Assembly: GCA_025200525.1 (NCBI GenBank)
Contig: CM045763.1
Location: 85,402,131 to 85,466,130 of the forward strand
Reading direction: 5' to 3'
DNA from: Camellia lanceoleosa
Taxonomy: Eukaryota > Streptophyta > Magnoliopsida > Ericales > Theaceae
Length of the DNA stretch: 64,000 nt
Positions within the stretch are counted from its first letter, which is position 1. The number at the start of each line of letters is the position of its first letter. Below, piece after piece: positions 34,639-47,839 of the stretch. Below the pieces are notes generated by a model that worked only from the letters and a program-made list of their open reading frames with translations, was not told the DNA's origin and did not search any database. A program made the translations under genes and the position numbers.

Positions 34639-36890
34639 CTTTTTTTTTTTTTTTTTTTTTTTTCTTTTCAAATTTGAGTAAAGATTTTGGTTAAAAACTT
34701 CATTTGATACTAAGTATTCCAAAGCAAAATTTTCAATTTTCATCATACAACCGATCGATTAGGAGGATGACCAGGAGGGTGTCCAAGCGGTCAACCAGCC
34801 TAGTGTAAATTTTCTTCAAATTTTCCCCAATCTGATCGTCCACTCGGTTGACCTCTCATCTATCTGATTGTCCACCAACGGGTTACTTGCGATATTTGAT
34901 AAAAGGTTAAACGCTCCCCTGATTTGGTGAATAGGCTTCCTTCGTTTGATACCAATTTAGTTAAACATTTGGAACACTGTTTTTATCAAATTTAAATTTA
35001 ATAAAAAATTTGAGTCTAAGTTGAAAATGGTCTAATGAGTTATAAATTATGAGTTCTTCTAAGATAGCAATTCCTTTTTCTCACTATTTTTCACTTCCTC
35101 AATCATATAAGCAAGTGATAGTTTTCTATCTTTTCATTTTCATTTTTTTTTCTTTTTTCTTTTATGCCAAATTTAATGGTTGATAATGGTTGAGGTATAT
35201 ATATATCTATAATCTATAACATATATAAAAAGAATGAAAATAGGTTGAATCTAGGGTGTCTCTATTTACATGTCACATTTCATCTCAACACATATCAGTA
35301 CTTAATTCACACCTTTAATAATTTAATAAATAATAAATTTGTTCAATACACACCACAATGTTTACCCTTAATCACACACCCTACCACCGCTACCACCAAC
35401 ACTTACAACCCAGCTCCATCATCGCTGGTGTAGCCCCTCTCCCTTTCCTTGCCTTCTTGAAGCCACCATTGCAATTTGCTCTTCAGCCTCCCCCAGTTCA
35501 GATCTAGGGTTTCAGAGGGTAGAGATTTAGGGTTTCAGAGGCGAAAGGAATAAGAAGAAGAAAAAGAAGAAAAAAAATAAGGAAAAGAATGGTGGGGGAA
35601 GGGTATTGGAGGGAGAGGGCTGGAGAGGGAAGTTGACTGCAAGGGTGGCACAGAGGGGTGGGGAGGATGGCATGAAGCTAGTGCGGTGGCGTCATCATCA
35701 CCAGCGCCGGCTAGGGTTTGTAGTGGCACCATAGATCTTCCACTCCCTCCCTATTGCCACCAAAACCCCCTTTCACAAAAGCATGAGAGAGCGAGAGAGA
35801 AAAAGAAAAAGGTACGATTTACTGGAATGGATGATTGTGAAATCTAAATTATGGGGGAGTGCTTGCGACGAAGGGAGAAGGTGAGCGAGGTGCTAGCAGC
35901 TACGAAAGGATGCAGGAGAGGGGTTGATAGCGGCAGGGGGTGTGGAAGTCACTAGTGGCCGCGGCGGTGGGAGGAGAAGGAGCTACTGGTTAGGGTTTTG
36001 AAGGAGAGAGAAAAGAGAGAGAGTAGAAGAGGATATTTTGATAATTCTTTTTATGGAGAGAATAGTAATTAATTTTTTTTTAAAAAAAAATGGTGAAGAA
36101 TGAGTAAATTAATAATGTGTAAATAGAGGCAACCTTAAATCTAACGCAAAATGCCAAAACGTTATTTGCGTCCTATGCCCAATCGCACAAAGTTGCCCTC
36201 CATTTTTTTGGTTTATTACTCTTCCAAGCTATTGACATGTCATTCCATTGGTTGGTCATCTTGACTTGAATAATTTGTCTTTCCATTATCCAGCCAATCG
36301 GGGAAGGAGAGCTGACAAAAGCTCACCACTAGAGATAAGCATGGTTAGATTTGGATTTATTTTGAATAAAATCAGAATTAATTCATTGTGTACTGTTTAA
36401 AAAAATTGTAATCAAACTAAATCATTAAAATTATTGAACCAATCTAAATCAAATCATTTAAACACTATTTGGTTTGATTTGGAACTTCGTTTTCACATAA
36501 TCTGTTCCTAAAAAAAATTATATAATATTATCAAAAAAATTCAACTTATTATAAATTTAAAAAATAATAATAACATGCTCATCAAACAAAATACTCTTAT
36601 AAGATTTAACAGTTAAGTAAAAGCATAACATTAAGCAAACATTATTTAACATAAAAAAATTTAATGTTTAACAAATAAACAAATATGATTTAAGTTAACA
36701 GTAATATTACGAATCCAAAAATTACCTAGAATTATTATCTTCTTATTTAGATTTATTTTATATATGATCCTCACACTATACAAATTTATTCTCCACTACA
36801 CAACCACCCATCCAAAAAAATATAGGTTCCCAGACTTATTGTTAAATTCAATATTTGTTGGAACAACAATGGTTGGTGGCCCGAAATTCT
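34040..36890. other. Stretch without recognisable genes
   Basis: No gene was recognised. Visible items are a (TTC)n-T(n) run at about 34607-34662, TA-rich DNA near 35190 and a GA- and G-rich tract at 35510-36030. The last contains short frames rich in Pro and Ser on the minus strand. AT-rich DNA with long runs of A or T follows. Nothing supports an RNA gene. Confidence 0.5.
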
Positions 36891-36955
36891 GTGGCTCGAA
36901 TGGCTCGAAACTGTTAAAACGACTCGTTTTGACAGTTTCGAGCCATTCGAGCCAC
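36891..36955. repeat. Near-perfect 65-bp palindrome
   Basis: Two 32-nt arms (36891-36922 and 36924-36955) are inverted repeats with a single mismatch and a one-base centre. Each arm contains GGCTCGAATGGCTCGAAAC, or its complement. Transcribed from either strand it would form a long hairpin. It lies in AT-rich DNA and may be the core of a foldback MITE. Confidence 0.85.
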
Positions 36956-37245
36956 TGATTTTGTGGCCCTCAAACATTTTTCTTGTTGGAATTGATCATT
37001 TAGGTTCAGATAGATCATTATCTTGTAAATTTTTTCTTTTTTGTCAATCGACATTTCTTTTTATCCTTTTCTTTTGTGCTCGTTAATGACAAAATACTTG
37101 AATCTCTTATGGCAGTGACTATCCAATTTCAGTTTTCTGTCTGATTTTGCCATTCTTTTTTGATAATTAATTGTATAAAAGGTAATTTTACTAACTTTTG
37201 CTTTTATGTGTACTTCACCATGTACAAGATGATTTCTAATTATAA

Positions 37246-39808
37246 TAACTAGGCTATAACCCGTGCTATGTACGGGATAATTATAGATATTTATATTTGT
37301 TTTAGATTTTTTTTAATATATAAATTATGTTTTTTAAGATTTTTTATAAAAATAATTTAACAATCTTATCATTAACAATAGTGTATGAGAGAAGTTCAAA
37401 AGAGTACTGCAGTAACTATACACAGATTGTATCTATAATTATTTGTATGAAGGGATTTTAAATGCTGATTAGTGAATTTTGACCAAATCAATAAATGTAT
37501 GCATGTGGAAAGACATGTGGATTAAAAAAATTTAATAAATGCTGATCAGGGGATTTTGACCAAATCAATAAATGCTAAGTTTTTTTTTAAAATAAAAAAT
37601 AAAAAATTTAGAAAATTCAGATTGGGATATTGAAGCTCCCACAGGCCTTGGGGGTTAAAACCTCATTTTTTTTCTTAATATACTAGCATATCACCCGTGC
37701 TATGCACGGATTATGTTTACAATTATCTATATATGTGAATTGTGATTTTTAAATGTTTTTTTTTTTTAATTTTTAAATGTCTTTTTTTTTTTTTCCTTTT
37801 TTATGTTATATTAAAGTTTAATATTTTGATAATAATCATATGTGTTGAACTTTTCAAGGAATTAAATGTTTTTTTTATTATTATTATATCATATTAAAGT
37901 TTAATATTTTGATAATAATAATATATGTTAGACTTTTCAAGAATTTTTTTTTATGCTTGTTCTTAATGTATTAAAGTGTTATTATGAGAGATAATAATCA
38001 TATGTGTTGGGACTTTTTAAGGAATTCATATGTGTTGGATTTCAAAAAAAAAATTATACTTGTTCTTAATGCATTAAAGTATTATTATGAGGGTAAGACT
38101 TGGGAGTTGGGAGAAGTTAATAAATGCTAAGATTTTTTTTTAAAAAAATCAAAAAATCAAGAAATTTAGATTAGGAGATTGGAGCTCCCACAAAATTTGG
38201 GGCTAAAAACCCCCTTTTGTTTAATATATAGTATAGATAGCATATCGCCCGTGCTATGCACGGATTGTGTTTACAATTATCTATATATGTGAATTGTGAT
38301 TTTTAAATGTTTTTTTAAAAAAATTTTAAATGTCTTTTTTTTTTTTTTTCCTTTTTTATATTATATTAAAGTTTAATATTTTGATAATAATCATATATGT
38401 TGAACTTTTCAAGGAATTAAATGTCTTTTTTTATTATTATATCATATTAAAGTTTAATATTTTGATAATAATCATATGTGTTGGACTTTTCAACAAATTT
38501 TTTTTATACTTGTTCTTAATGCATTAAAGTGTTATTATGAGGGATAATAATCATATGTGCTGGGACTTTTCAAGAAATTCATATGTGTTGGATTTCAAAA
38601 AAAAAATTATACTTGTTCTTAATGCATTAAAGTGTTATTATGAGGGTAAGACTTGGGAGTTGGGAGAAGTTAGTAAATGCTAAGATTTTTTTTTAAAAAA
38701 AAAATCAAAAATCAAGAAATTTAGATTGGGAGATTGGAGCTCCCACAAAACTTGGGACTAAAAACCCCCTTTTGCTTAATATATAGTATAGATATAGATA
38801 GTATATCACCCGTGCTATGCATGGATTGGATTTACAATTATCTATATACGTGAATTCTGATTTTTAAATATTTTTTTTTAATTTTTTAAATGTCTTCTTT
38901 TTTTTTCCTTTTTTATATTATATTAAAATTTAATATTTTGATAATAATCATATGTGTTGAACTTTTCAAGGAATTAAATGTTTTTTTTTATTATTATATC
39001 ATATTAAAGTTTAATATTTTGATAATAATCATATATGTTAGACTTTTCAAGAAATTTTTTTTATACTTGTTCTTAATGCATTAAAGTGTTGTTATGAGGG
39101 ATAATAACTATATGTGTTGGGACTTTTCAAGGAATTCATATGTGTTGGATTTCAAAAAAAAAAATTATGCTTGTTCTTAATGCATTAAAGTGTTATTATG
39201 AGGGTAAGACTTGGAAGTTGGGAGAAGTTAATAAATGCTAAGATTTTTTTTTTAAAATAAAAAAATTAAGAAATTTAGATTGGGAGATTAGAGCTCCCAC
39301 AAAGCTTGGGGTTAAAAACCCCTTTTGCATAATATATAGTATAGAAATGTTTTTTTTTTTTTTTTTTTTAAATGTCTTATTTTTTTCCTTTTTTATATTA
39401 TATTAAAGTTTAATATTTTGATAATAATCATTTGTGTTGGACTTTTCAAGATATTAAATGTCTTTTTTTTATTATATTATATTAAAATTTAATATTTTGA
39501 TAATAATCATATGTGTTGGATTTTTCAAGAAATTTTTTTTATACTTGTTCTTAATGCATTAAAGTGTTATTATGAGGGATAATAAATTCATATTTGTTGG
39601 ATTTCAAAGAATTTTTTTTATACTTGTTTTTAATGCATTAAGGTATTATTATGAGAGTAAGACTTGGGAGTTGGGAGAAGTTAATAAATGCTAAGATTTT
39701 TTTTTAAATAAAAAAATCAGGAAATTTAGATTAGGAGATTGGAGCTCCCACAAGGCTTGAGGTTAAAAACTCCTTTTTGCTTAATATATAGTATAGAAGT
39801 ATAGATAT
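37246..39808 (-). mobile_element. Head-to-tail array of Helitron-type units
   Basis: The minus strand of each unit starts TCTATACTATATATTAAGC and ends in a CCGTGCATAGCACGG hairpin followed by a CTAG-like terminus. These are standard Helitron end features. Hairpin 3' ends occur at about 37260, 37697, 38250 and 38812. The 5' ends fall at about 37682 (decayed), 38234, 38795, 39345 and 39805. Units run about 440-560 bp and share one body (GGGAGATTGGAGCTCCCACA). The fourth junction (39345) lacks the hairpin. None encodes Rep/helicase, so all are non-autonomous. Confidence 0.75.
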
Positions 39809-39842
39809 AGATATTAAAGTTTAATATTTTGATAATAATGAT

Positions 39843-40099
39843 ACTAGCATATCACCCGCGCTATGCACGGGATTAAATTTAAATAAAAAAAAAAACCATT
39901 CATAGTTATGTTAAACATATTTTTAAATTGTTAGCATAAAATATATGTAATTTTAAAAGAAAATATTGACATTGCATAATTAAAGTAATAAAAATAAGAA
40001 TTTATTACATTTGTTTGAAATTTACTGAATAAGTAAAACAAAAAAATAACTAAAATCTAAATTGTTGTGGGCCTTCTATCAGCATTCCTGCATTGTCAA
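39843..40099 (-). mobile_element. Helitron-type 3' end of a larger, different unit
   Basis: TAGCATATCACCCGCGCTATGCACGGG begins here in two parts: TAGCATATCACCC and GCGCTATGCACGGG. It is the terminal hairpin, but the body that follows differs from the short units. A solo LTR interrupts it at 40100. The satellite at 42850-47830 may be the interior of this larger unit, with its 5' end perhaps at 50490; that span is inferred. Confidence 0.5.
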
Positions 40100-42409
40100 T
40101 ATAGCGATCCCGGGTTTACCCCTTGGTGTACAGTGATTCGGACTTATGTCCGTGGGTGTTAGAGGTTGTTTGAACCTTGGTTGCGTCCTTTTAGACTTTG
40201 TATTTGGGTTATAGGACGTGTTGGGCGGGTTCGTTTTGGTTTGGTTGTGTTTGGAGCTAAGTGTTGGTGCCCAGAATTTTGCTCCTTCGCTCGAGCGAGT
40301 TGGTCGCCGAGCGGCGTGGTTTCTTGTGTCTGGTGGGTCGAGCCAGGGTGGAGTCGCCGAGCGGCAGCTGCGTCTAAGTCGAACTGAGCTTTGTTTCTTC
40401 GCCGGCGGCGATCGTCGCTTCGGCGTCGTCAGATTGCAGTTGCAACTGAAAGGCTTGCATTCTTGGCTCGGCGAGCTTTTATTCGCCGAGCGAGCCTGGT
40501 CGATGGTTGGCTCGGCGAGATTTCTTAGCTCGGCGAGGAGCTTTTGAGGCGGTGTTGGGTGTTTTACGTATGCAGTCGCTCGGCGACGGGTCTTCCTTCG
40601 CCGAGCGAGCCTGGTGTATATCAAGATGGCGGAGAACTTCACTTTTTCTTCTTCTTTCATTTTGGCACCTTAGCAGCCGACACCCTCTCTCTCTAAACAT
40701 AAATTCTCTCTAGGGATTGATCTCTCATTAGTGTGGATCTAACCTCAGTGCTTAGTTAATAAGATAGAGGTGGTGAGATCTTCGTTTTAATCTGAAAAAG
40801 TTGGGATTTGGAGCACTTTGGGTTTTGGTCTTCATCTCCGTTTGGGCTCGAATTTCGAGGTAGGGATATCCTACTCCTCCTTATGGTCTTTGTCTTTAAA
40901 TTTTAGCACTTGGATATGTTGGGGGTTGTTGCGTAATTTTTGAGAAACTTTGGGGCCTTTTGTGCAATTTTACAAAAGTTGGGGTTTTGTTTAGAAATGA
41001 GCCTGTATGCATGTTTGGCATAGGAAAGGAAGTAAATGACGGATTGTAAATGAAAATGGAGCCTTAGGGTTGTTTTGTGAATTATGGTAATTTGCCCTAA
41101 TTGGTTTAATTAATTAATGTATATAATTAATTAAAGAGAATGAGAATTGGATTGAATATGTGGAAATTGAGAATGTCGGGGTTAAAGGGTGTAGTTGAAT
41201 CGTGTATTACCCACTGATTGAAATATAGTTATATTATCCATTTGTGCATTTATTTCTGTTTAGAAATAATCGCTTTGGCTACCGGTGGAGGTAGTGTTGA
41301 TTGTTGTAGACAATGCATGCCTTGATTAGGCAAACTAAACCTAATCGAGTGGAAATGTCATAGAGTATGACGAGTGATCGAATACATTAACTTTATGTAT
41401 TGATTGAATGCGTATTGTGGTTATGTGTTTATATGCATCGTTTGTGTTTGTGTATGGGAGGAGATAGGGGATGTACTCCACGGTTTAGGGGAAGATGGGG
41501 GATGTACCTCTAAACCGGTTAATCTGATGGCTAGGGGAAGATGGGGGATGTACCTCTAGGCCATTGAAAAATATTGGATGTTAGCTCATATGCTTGTCCA
41601 TGGAAAATATTGGATGTAGCTTATATGCTTGTCCATGGAGAAATATTGGAAATAGCTCATATGCTTTTCCATGGAAATGTGTTGGAGTGTTGTTTGTTGA
41701 TATGATATAGCACTAAAATGTATATCATTATTGTTTTGGGAAATGCGAGTGTATGGATTGATTTGATATAGCACTAAAATGTATATCGTTATCAATTGTG
41801 AAGTATAGAAAATGTTTCTATGTGAAGTTGATACAACACCAACATGTGTGTCATAAGTAAAGAGTGAAAGTGGTCTATGTGTTAGTGATATAACGCGAAA
41901 AGGTTTTGGCCAGATATCGAGCTGTTTTCAAACTCTTGTTGAAAAAGAAATGGAAAGTGAATTGGTACTTAAGCTGGGTTGTCTTGAAATGGTAAAAGAA
42001 TGTAAGTGTTGTCTCAGAATGTATAAGTGTAGGCCATCTGTTGATTGCTAATGTTTTAGGCATTGTTCATAGTTGGTTTAGTGTATTTCTACTGGGCTGT
42101 GGCTCACCCTATATGGGACACCATTTTTGGTCTGAGCATGCCACCTTCAAGGATATCGCTTGAGAGGCTGGAGGCAGGCAGATGATTGTGGTTTTGACTG
42201 TATTTTGTTTTAATTACATGTAATTCCAAGCCAAGGGCTTTTCATGTATTTGAGTTAGTACTCTTCTGTTTGTAACCAAGTGTTAACTTGGAAAGATGTA
42301 AGCCCATGGGGCGTTTAATTCTGTTGATTAACATGTAAAGATGTTTATCCCTTGTAGCAATGTATGTATGAATGGATGGGTTTTCTGTTATTATTTTGGG
42401 GGCGTTACA
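40100..42409 (+). mobile_element. Solo LTR, family 2, in Helitron-type DNA
   Basis: The LTR starts TATAGCGATCCCGGG and ends GGGGGCGTTACA, the same family as the solo LTR at 19207-21373. Perfect GTCAA duplications lie at 40095-40099 and 42410-42414. From 40284 to 40610 it holds a dense cluster of GCTCGGCGAG, CGCCGAGCG and CGCTCGAGCG words. Short tandem repeats with ATTGGATGT and GGGGATGTACCTCT occupy 41460-41680. The motif GGGCTGTGGCTCAC lies near 42094. The 193-codon minus-strand frame over the GC-rich cluster is incidental. Confidence 0.9.
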
Positions 42410-42849
42410 GTCAACATGATAGTTAGTATCATAATTAATGAACAATACATATATTATGTATTTATAAAATGTTATAAAGTAAAAAAGTTATACTTACATT
42501 TTTTTTTTACTTTCTAAAAGATATAGACATTCTTCAGACCAATTTATATTTAAAACAAAAGTGACGCACGGTGCACAATCTAGTTGACGTGGCATTGTTG
42601 GTACAGGTATGATAAATGCATAGACACGGTCTTGGCATGACGTAATATAATTTTTAATCATTCTAACGCCATTATCCTATAAAATTTTAGAATTATAAGT
42701 TTGTGTTTAAAAAAGTAAGAAAAAGTAAGAATAAGTTATTTAATATAGTGTAAAAAAACACAATAAGTTAAAATAAATTCAACACAGAGATTGTCACAAC
42801 GTAAACAAAATTCAAATAGAGATTGTCTATAATGCAACATTTCTCTTTT

Positions 42850-45800
42850 TGTGAGGGTTTATATTTATCTAACTCTAACCATATTAAAAAATTAAAAATA
42901 AAATTAAAATAGTAAATAAAAAGATTAAATAACATTAAAAATTAGTTAATCACATTTTTTTTAACTATTAAACTAACAACAATCATATTAAAAAAAAGAA
43001 TCATTCAACTAACTATAATCACATTTTCCTTTTTGTGAGGGTTTATATTTATCTAAATTTAATCATATTAAAAAATTAAAAATAAAATTAAAATAGAGAA
43101 TAAAAAGATTAAATAATATTAAAAATTAGTTAATCACATTTTTTTAACTATTAAACTAACTACAATCACATTAAAAAAAAGAATCATTCGACTAATTATA
43201 ATCACATTTTTTCTTTTTGTGAGGGTCTATATTTATCTAACTTTAATTATATTAAAAAATCAAAAATAAAATTAAAATAGTAAATAAAAAGATTTTACAT
43301 TAAAAAAAGACCATTGAACTAATTTTTGATTAACTACAATATTAAAACTGTAAACAAAAGAAAAAGTTAAGAAGAAGAAATTATAATCACATTTTTCTTT
43401 TTGTGAGGGTTTATATTTATCTAACTTTAATCATATTAAAAAATTTAAAATAAAATTAAAATAGTAAATAAAAAGATTAAACAACATTAAAAATTAGTTA
43501 ATCACATTTTTTTTAACTATTAAACTAACTACAATCACATTAAAAAAAAGAATCATTCAACTAATTATAATCACATTTTTCTTTTTGTAAGAGTTTATAT
43601 TTATCTAACTTTAATCATATTAAAAAATAAAAAATAAAATTAAAATAGTAAATAAAAAGATTAAATAACATTAAAAATTAGTTAATCAAATTTTTTTAAC
43701 TATTAAACTAACTACAATCACATTAAAAAAAGAATCATTCAACTAATTACAATCACATTTATATTTTTGTGAAAGTTTATATTTATCTAACTTTAATCAT
43801 ATTAAAAAATTAAGAAATTAAAAATAAAATTAAAATAGTAAATAAAAAGATTAAATAACATTAAAAATTAGTTAATCACATTTTTTTAACTATTAAACTA
43901 ACTACAATCACATTAAAAAAAAGAATCATTCAACTAATTACAATCATATTTATATTTTTGTGAGAGTTTATATTTATCTAACTTTAATCATATTAAAAAA
44001 TTGAAAAATTAAAAATAAAATTAAAATAGTAAATAAAAAGATTAAATAACATTAAAAATTAGTTAATCACATTTTTTTAACTATTAAACGAACTACAATC
44101 ACATTAAAAAAAAGAATCAATCAACTAATTATAATCACATTTTTCTTTTTGTGAGAGTTTATATTTATTTAACTTTATTAAAAAATTGAAAAAACATTAA
44201 AAATTAGTTAATCACATTTTTTTAACTATTAAACTAACCACAATCACATTCAAAAAAAGAATCATTCAACTAATTATAATCACATTTTTTCTTTTTGTGA
44301 GGGTCTATATTTATCTAACTTTAATCATATTAAAAAATCAAAAATAAAATTAAAATAGTAAATAAAAAAATTTTACATTAAAAAAAGACCATTGAACTAA
44401 TTTTTGATTAACTACAATATTAAACCTGTAAACAAAAGAAAAAGTTAAGAAGGAGAAATTATAATCACATTTTTCTTTTTGTGAGGGTTTATATTTATCT
44501 AACTTTAATCATATTAAAAAATTAAAAATAAAATTAAAATAGTAAATAAAAAGATTAAATAACATTAAAAATTAGTTAATCACATGTTTTTAACTATTAA
44601 ACTAACTACAATCACATTAAAAAAAAGAATCATTCAACTAGTTATAATCACATTTTTTCTTTTTGAGAGAGTTTATATTTATCTAACTTTAATCATATTA
44701 AAAAATTGAAAACAAAATGAAAAAAGTAAATAAAAAGATTAAATAACATTAAAAATTAGTTAATCACATTTTTTTAACTATTAAACTAACTACAATCACA
44801 TTAAAAAAAGAATCATTCAACTAATTACAATCACATTTATATTTTTGTGAGAGTTTATATTTATCTAACTTTAATCATATTAAAAAACTGAACAATTAAA
44901 AATAAAATTAAAATAATAAATAAAAAGATTAAATAACATTAAAAATTAGTTAATCACATTTTTTTAACTATTAAACGAACTACAATCACATTAAAAAAAA
45001 GAATCATTCAACTAATTATAATCATATTTTTAAAAATAAAATTAAAACAGTAAATAAAAAGATTAAATAATATTAAAAATTAGTAAACTAACTACAATCA
45101 CATTAAAAAAAAGAATCATTCAACTAATTATAATCATATTTTTAAAAATAAAATTAAAACAGTAAATAAAAAGATTAAATAACATTAAAAATTAGTTAAT
45201 CACATTTTTTAAACTATTAAACTAACAACAATCACATTAAAAAAAAGAATCATTCAACTAATTACAATCACATTTTTATTCTTGTGAGAGTTTATATTTA
45301 TGTAACTTTAATCATATTAAAAAATTGAAAAATTAAAAATAAAATTAAAATAGTAAATATAAAGATTAAATAACATTAAAAATTAGTTAATCACATTTTT
45401 TTTAACTATTAAACTAACTACAATCACATTAAAAAAAAGAATCATTCAACTAATTATAATCATATTTTTAAAAATAAAATTAAAACAGTAAATAAAAAGA
45501 TTAAATAACATTAAAAATTAGTTAATCACATTTTTTTAACTATTAAACTAACTACAATCACATTAAAAAAAAGAATCATTCGACAAATTATAATCACATT
45601 TTTTCTTTTTCTGAGGATCTATATTTATCTAACTTTAATCATATTAAAAAATCAAAAATAAAATTAAAATAGTAAATAAAAAGATTTTACATTAAAAAAA
45701 GACCATTGAACTAATTTTTGATTAACTACAATATTAAAACTGTAAACAAAAGAAAAAGTTAAGAAAGAGAAATTATAATCACATTTTTCTTTTTGTGAGG

Positions 45801-47830
45801 GTTTATATTTATCTAACTTTAATCATATTAAAAAATTTAAAATAAAATTAAAATAGTAAATAAAAAGATTAAATAACATTAAAAATTAGTTAATCACATT
45901 TTTTTTAACTATTAAACTAACTACAATCACATTAAAAAAAAGAATCATTCAACTAATTATAATCACATTTTTTCTTTTTGTGAGAGTTTATATTTATCTA
46001 ACTTTAATCATATTAACAAATTGAAAATAAAATTAAAATAGTAAATAAAATGATTAAATAACATTAAAAATTAGTTAATCACATTTTTTAAACTATTAAA
46101 CTAACTACAATCACATTAAAAAAAGAATCATTCAACTAATTACAATCACATTTATATTTTTGTGAGAGTTTATATTTATCTAACTTTAATCATATTAAAA
46201 AATTGAAAAAATAAAAATAAAATTAAAATAGTAAATAAAAAGATTAAATAACATTAAAAATTAGTTAATCACATTTTTTTAACTATTAAACTAACTACAA
46301 TCACATTAAAAAAAAGAATCATTCAACTAATTACAATCATATTTATATTTTTGCTAGAGTTTATATTTATCTAACTTTAATCATATTAAAAAATTGAAAA
46401 ATTAAAAATAAAATTAAAATAGTAAATAAAAACATTAAATAACATTAAAAATTAGTTAATCACATTTTTTTAACTATTAAACGAACTACAATCACATTAA
46501 AAAAAAGAATCAGTCAACTAATTATAATCACATTTTTGTTTTTGTGAGAGTTTATATTTATTTAACTTTAATCATATTAAAAAATTGAAAATAACATTAA
46601 AAATTAGTTAATCACATTTTTTTAACTATTAAACTAACTACAATCACATTTAAAAAAAGAATCATTCAACTAATTATAATCACATTTTTTCTTTTTGTGA
46701 GGGTCTATATTTATCTAACTTTAATCATATTAAAAAATCAAAAATAAAATTAAAATAGTAAATAAAAAGATTTTACATTAAAAAAAGACCATTGAACTTA
46801 TTTTTGATTAACTACAATATTAAAACTGTAAACAAAAGAAAAAGTTAAGAAGGAGAAATTATAATCACATTTTTCTTTTTGTGAGAGTTTATATTTATCT
46901 ATCTTTAATCATATTAAAAAATTAAAAATAAAATTAAAATAGTAAATAAAAAGATTAAATAACATTAAAAATTAGTTAATCACATTTTTTTTAACTATTA
47001 AACTAACTACAATCACATTAAAAAAAAGAATCATTCAACTAATTATAATCACATTTTTCTTTTTGTGAGAGTTTATATTTATCTAACTTTAATCATATTA
47101 AAAAATTGAAAATAAAATTAAAATAGTAAATAAAAAGATTAAATAACATTAAAAATTAGTTAATCACATTTTTTAAACTATTAAACTAACTACAATTACA
47201 TTTAAAAAAAAATCATTCAACTAATTACAATCACATTTATATTTTTGTGAGAGTTTATATTTATCTAACTTTAATCATATTAAAAAATTGAACAATTAAA
47301 AATAAAATTAAAATAGTAAGTAAAAAGATTAAATAACATTAAAAATTAGTTAATCACATTTTTTTAACTATTAAACTAACTACAATCACATTAAAAAAAA
47401 GAATCATTCAACTAATTATAATCACATTTTTCTTTTTGTTAGAGTTTATATTTATCTAACTTTAATGATATTAAAACATTATTTATCTAACTTTAATCAT
47501 ATTAAAAAATTAAATAAAAAGATTAAATAACATTAAAAATTAGTTAATCACATTTTTTTAACTACTATACTAGCTACAATCACATTAAAAAAAAGAATCA
47601 TTCAACTAATTATAAGAACATTTTTTTTTGGGTGAGAGTTTATATTTATCCAACTTTAATCATATTAAAAAATTAAAAATAAAATTAAAATAATAAATAA
47701 AAAGATTCAGAAATAAAATTAAAAAAACATTGAACAATATTAAAATAGTAAACAAAAGAAAATGTTAAGAAGGAGAAATTATAATCACATTTTTCTTTTT
47801 GTGAGGGTTTATAAAATGATTAAATAACAT
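42850..47830. repeat. AT-rich satellite of about 185 bp with higher-order repeats
   Basis: The monomer of about 180-190 bp includes GTGAGGGTTTATATTTATC, ATTAGTTAATCACATTTTTT, AACTATTAAACTAAC and AGAATCATTCAACTA. Spacing of the AACTATTAAAC word runs 371, 183, 187, 184, 154, then 365, 186, 189, 248, 190, 137, then 368, 181, 191, 190, 154. A variant monomer with GACCATTGAACTAA recurs at 43309, 44387, 45700 and 46787. This gives a higher-order unit near 1.08 kb, one copy being enlarged to 1.31 kb. There is no coding potential. Confidence 0.85.
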
Positions 47831-47839
47831 TAAAAGGTA

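Noticed and set aside
40079..40660. 193-codon minus-strand frame
   Set aside because: It lies over the GC-rich word cluster of a solo LTR with a defined target duplication; composition explains the open frame.
42850..47830. Regular repeats suggesting a CRISPR-like array
   Set aside because: Repeats are about 185 bp with no unique spacers, in a plant genome with no cas genes; this is a satellite.
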